13,583 nucleotides of DNA from Phycisphaerae bacterium (lineage in GTDB: Bacteria > Planctomycetota > Phycisphaerae > UBA1845 > UTPLA1). The translations under genes and the position numbers were made by a program. The notes below the pieces were generated by a model that had not been told where the DNA came from, made no database searches, and worked only from the letters and a program-made list of their open reading frames with translations. Positions 13,445 to 13,583 of the stretch are shown here, in pieces. Numbering within the stretch: the first letter of the stretch is position 1; every line of letters begins with the position of its first letter. The stretch is taken from the NCBI GenBank assembly GCA_016935885.1, contig JAFGQA010000291.1:1-13583 (forward strand), written 5' to 3'.

Positions 13445-13583
13445 TCGGTTACCTCCGCGAGCATGTCGGCGATCTCGCCTTCGATCTTCTTCAGGTCGGT
13501 TTCGATCTGGTCGAGCGGGCGGGGCGGCGTGTACTGGTAGAAGTAGCGGTTGAAGTTGATCTCGTAGCCGACCCGGGTCTTGC
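13441..13583 (-). CDS. hsdM: Type I DNA methyltransferase subunit, 3' end (runs off the right edge)
   Basis: Only the last 46 full codons are in the window. They read KTRVGYEINFNRYFYQYTPP, then RPLDQIETDLKKIEGEIADM and LAEVTE before TGA. The wording GYEINFNRYFYxYxPPRxL followed by an amphipathic helix with alternating charges is typical of the extreme C-terminus of HsdM, where the helix packs against HsdS. HsdM, with HsdS, methylates adenine at the target and protects host DNA. The catalytic motifs lie outside the window. The stop overlaps the start of the DUF4145 gene (ATGA), so this is the upstream gene of the same operon. Identification rests on a short tail but is well supported by the neighbours. 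Confidence 0.88.
   Translation of the reverse strand, partial: KTRVGYEINFNRYFYQYTPPRPLDQIETDLKKIEGEIADMLAEVTE

Overview
All supportable genes in this window lie on the minus strand, so transcription runs from high to low coordinates. The DNA is GC-rich. Genes are tightly packed, mostly with good Shine-Dalgarno sequences and with ATGA or TGATG stop/start overlaps. The content suggests an accessory region (prophage, phage-derived island or other integrative element) of a GC-rich bacterium. I cannot place the host from the sequence; a planctomycete-like or proteobacterial genome would both be compatible, and that is only a guess. No capsid, integrase, transposase or CRISPR array is visible.

Right part (13583 down to about 4760): a Type I restriction-modification operon with extra cargo. 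In order of transcription it holds the 3' end of hsdM, a zinc-ribbon DUF4145 protein, hsdS with two target-recognition domains, a Fic-domain protein with an intact catalytic motif and an N-terminal inhibitory motif, a 39-codon repeat-rich small ORF, hsdR, and a 733-residue protein I do not recognise. From hsdM to hsdR every junction is a stop/start overlap, including both ends of the small ORF. Two hairpins with T-tracts follow the 733-residue gene and probably form a tandem terminator.

Left part (about 4680 down to 1): a phage-type DNA recombination module. It holds a small hypothetical protein, a compact sigma-70-family factor behind a structured leader, a RecE/exonuclease VIII-like PD-(D/E)XK nuclease, a structured RNA segment (a long hairpin followed by a tRNA-Met-like element lacking a normal D-arm), a winged-helix protein, an AAA_24/Sak4-like RecA-fold ATPase, a DUF669 protein, a small hypothetical protein, a RusA-like Holliday junction resolvase and the start of a DUF4406 protein. 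Read together these could form a complete pathway: resect an end (RecE-like), bind and anneal ssDNA (DUF669 plus the Sak4-like ATPase), resolve junctions (RusA). The sigma factor may direct expression of the module.

The least explained items are the hairpin plus D-arm-less tRNA-like element (2523-2646), the small ORF whose DNA repeat is read in two frames (10199-10318), the 733-residue RM-linked protein, and the nested palindrome and SD-sequestering hairpin ahead of the sigma gene.
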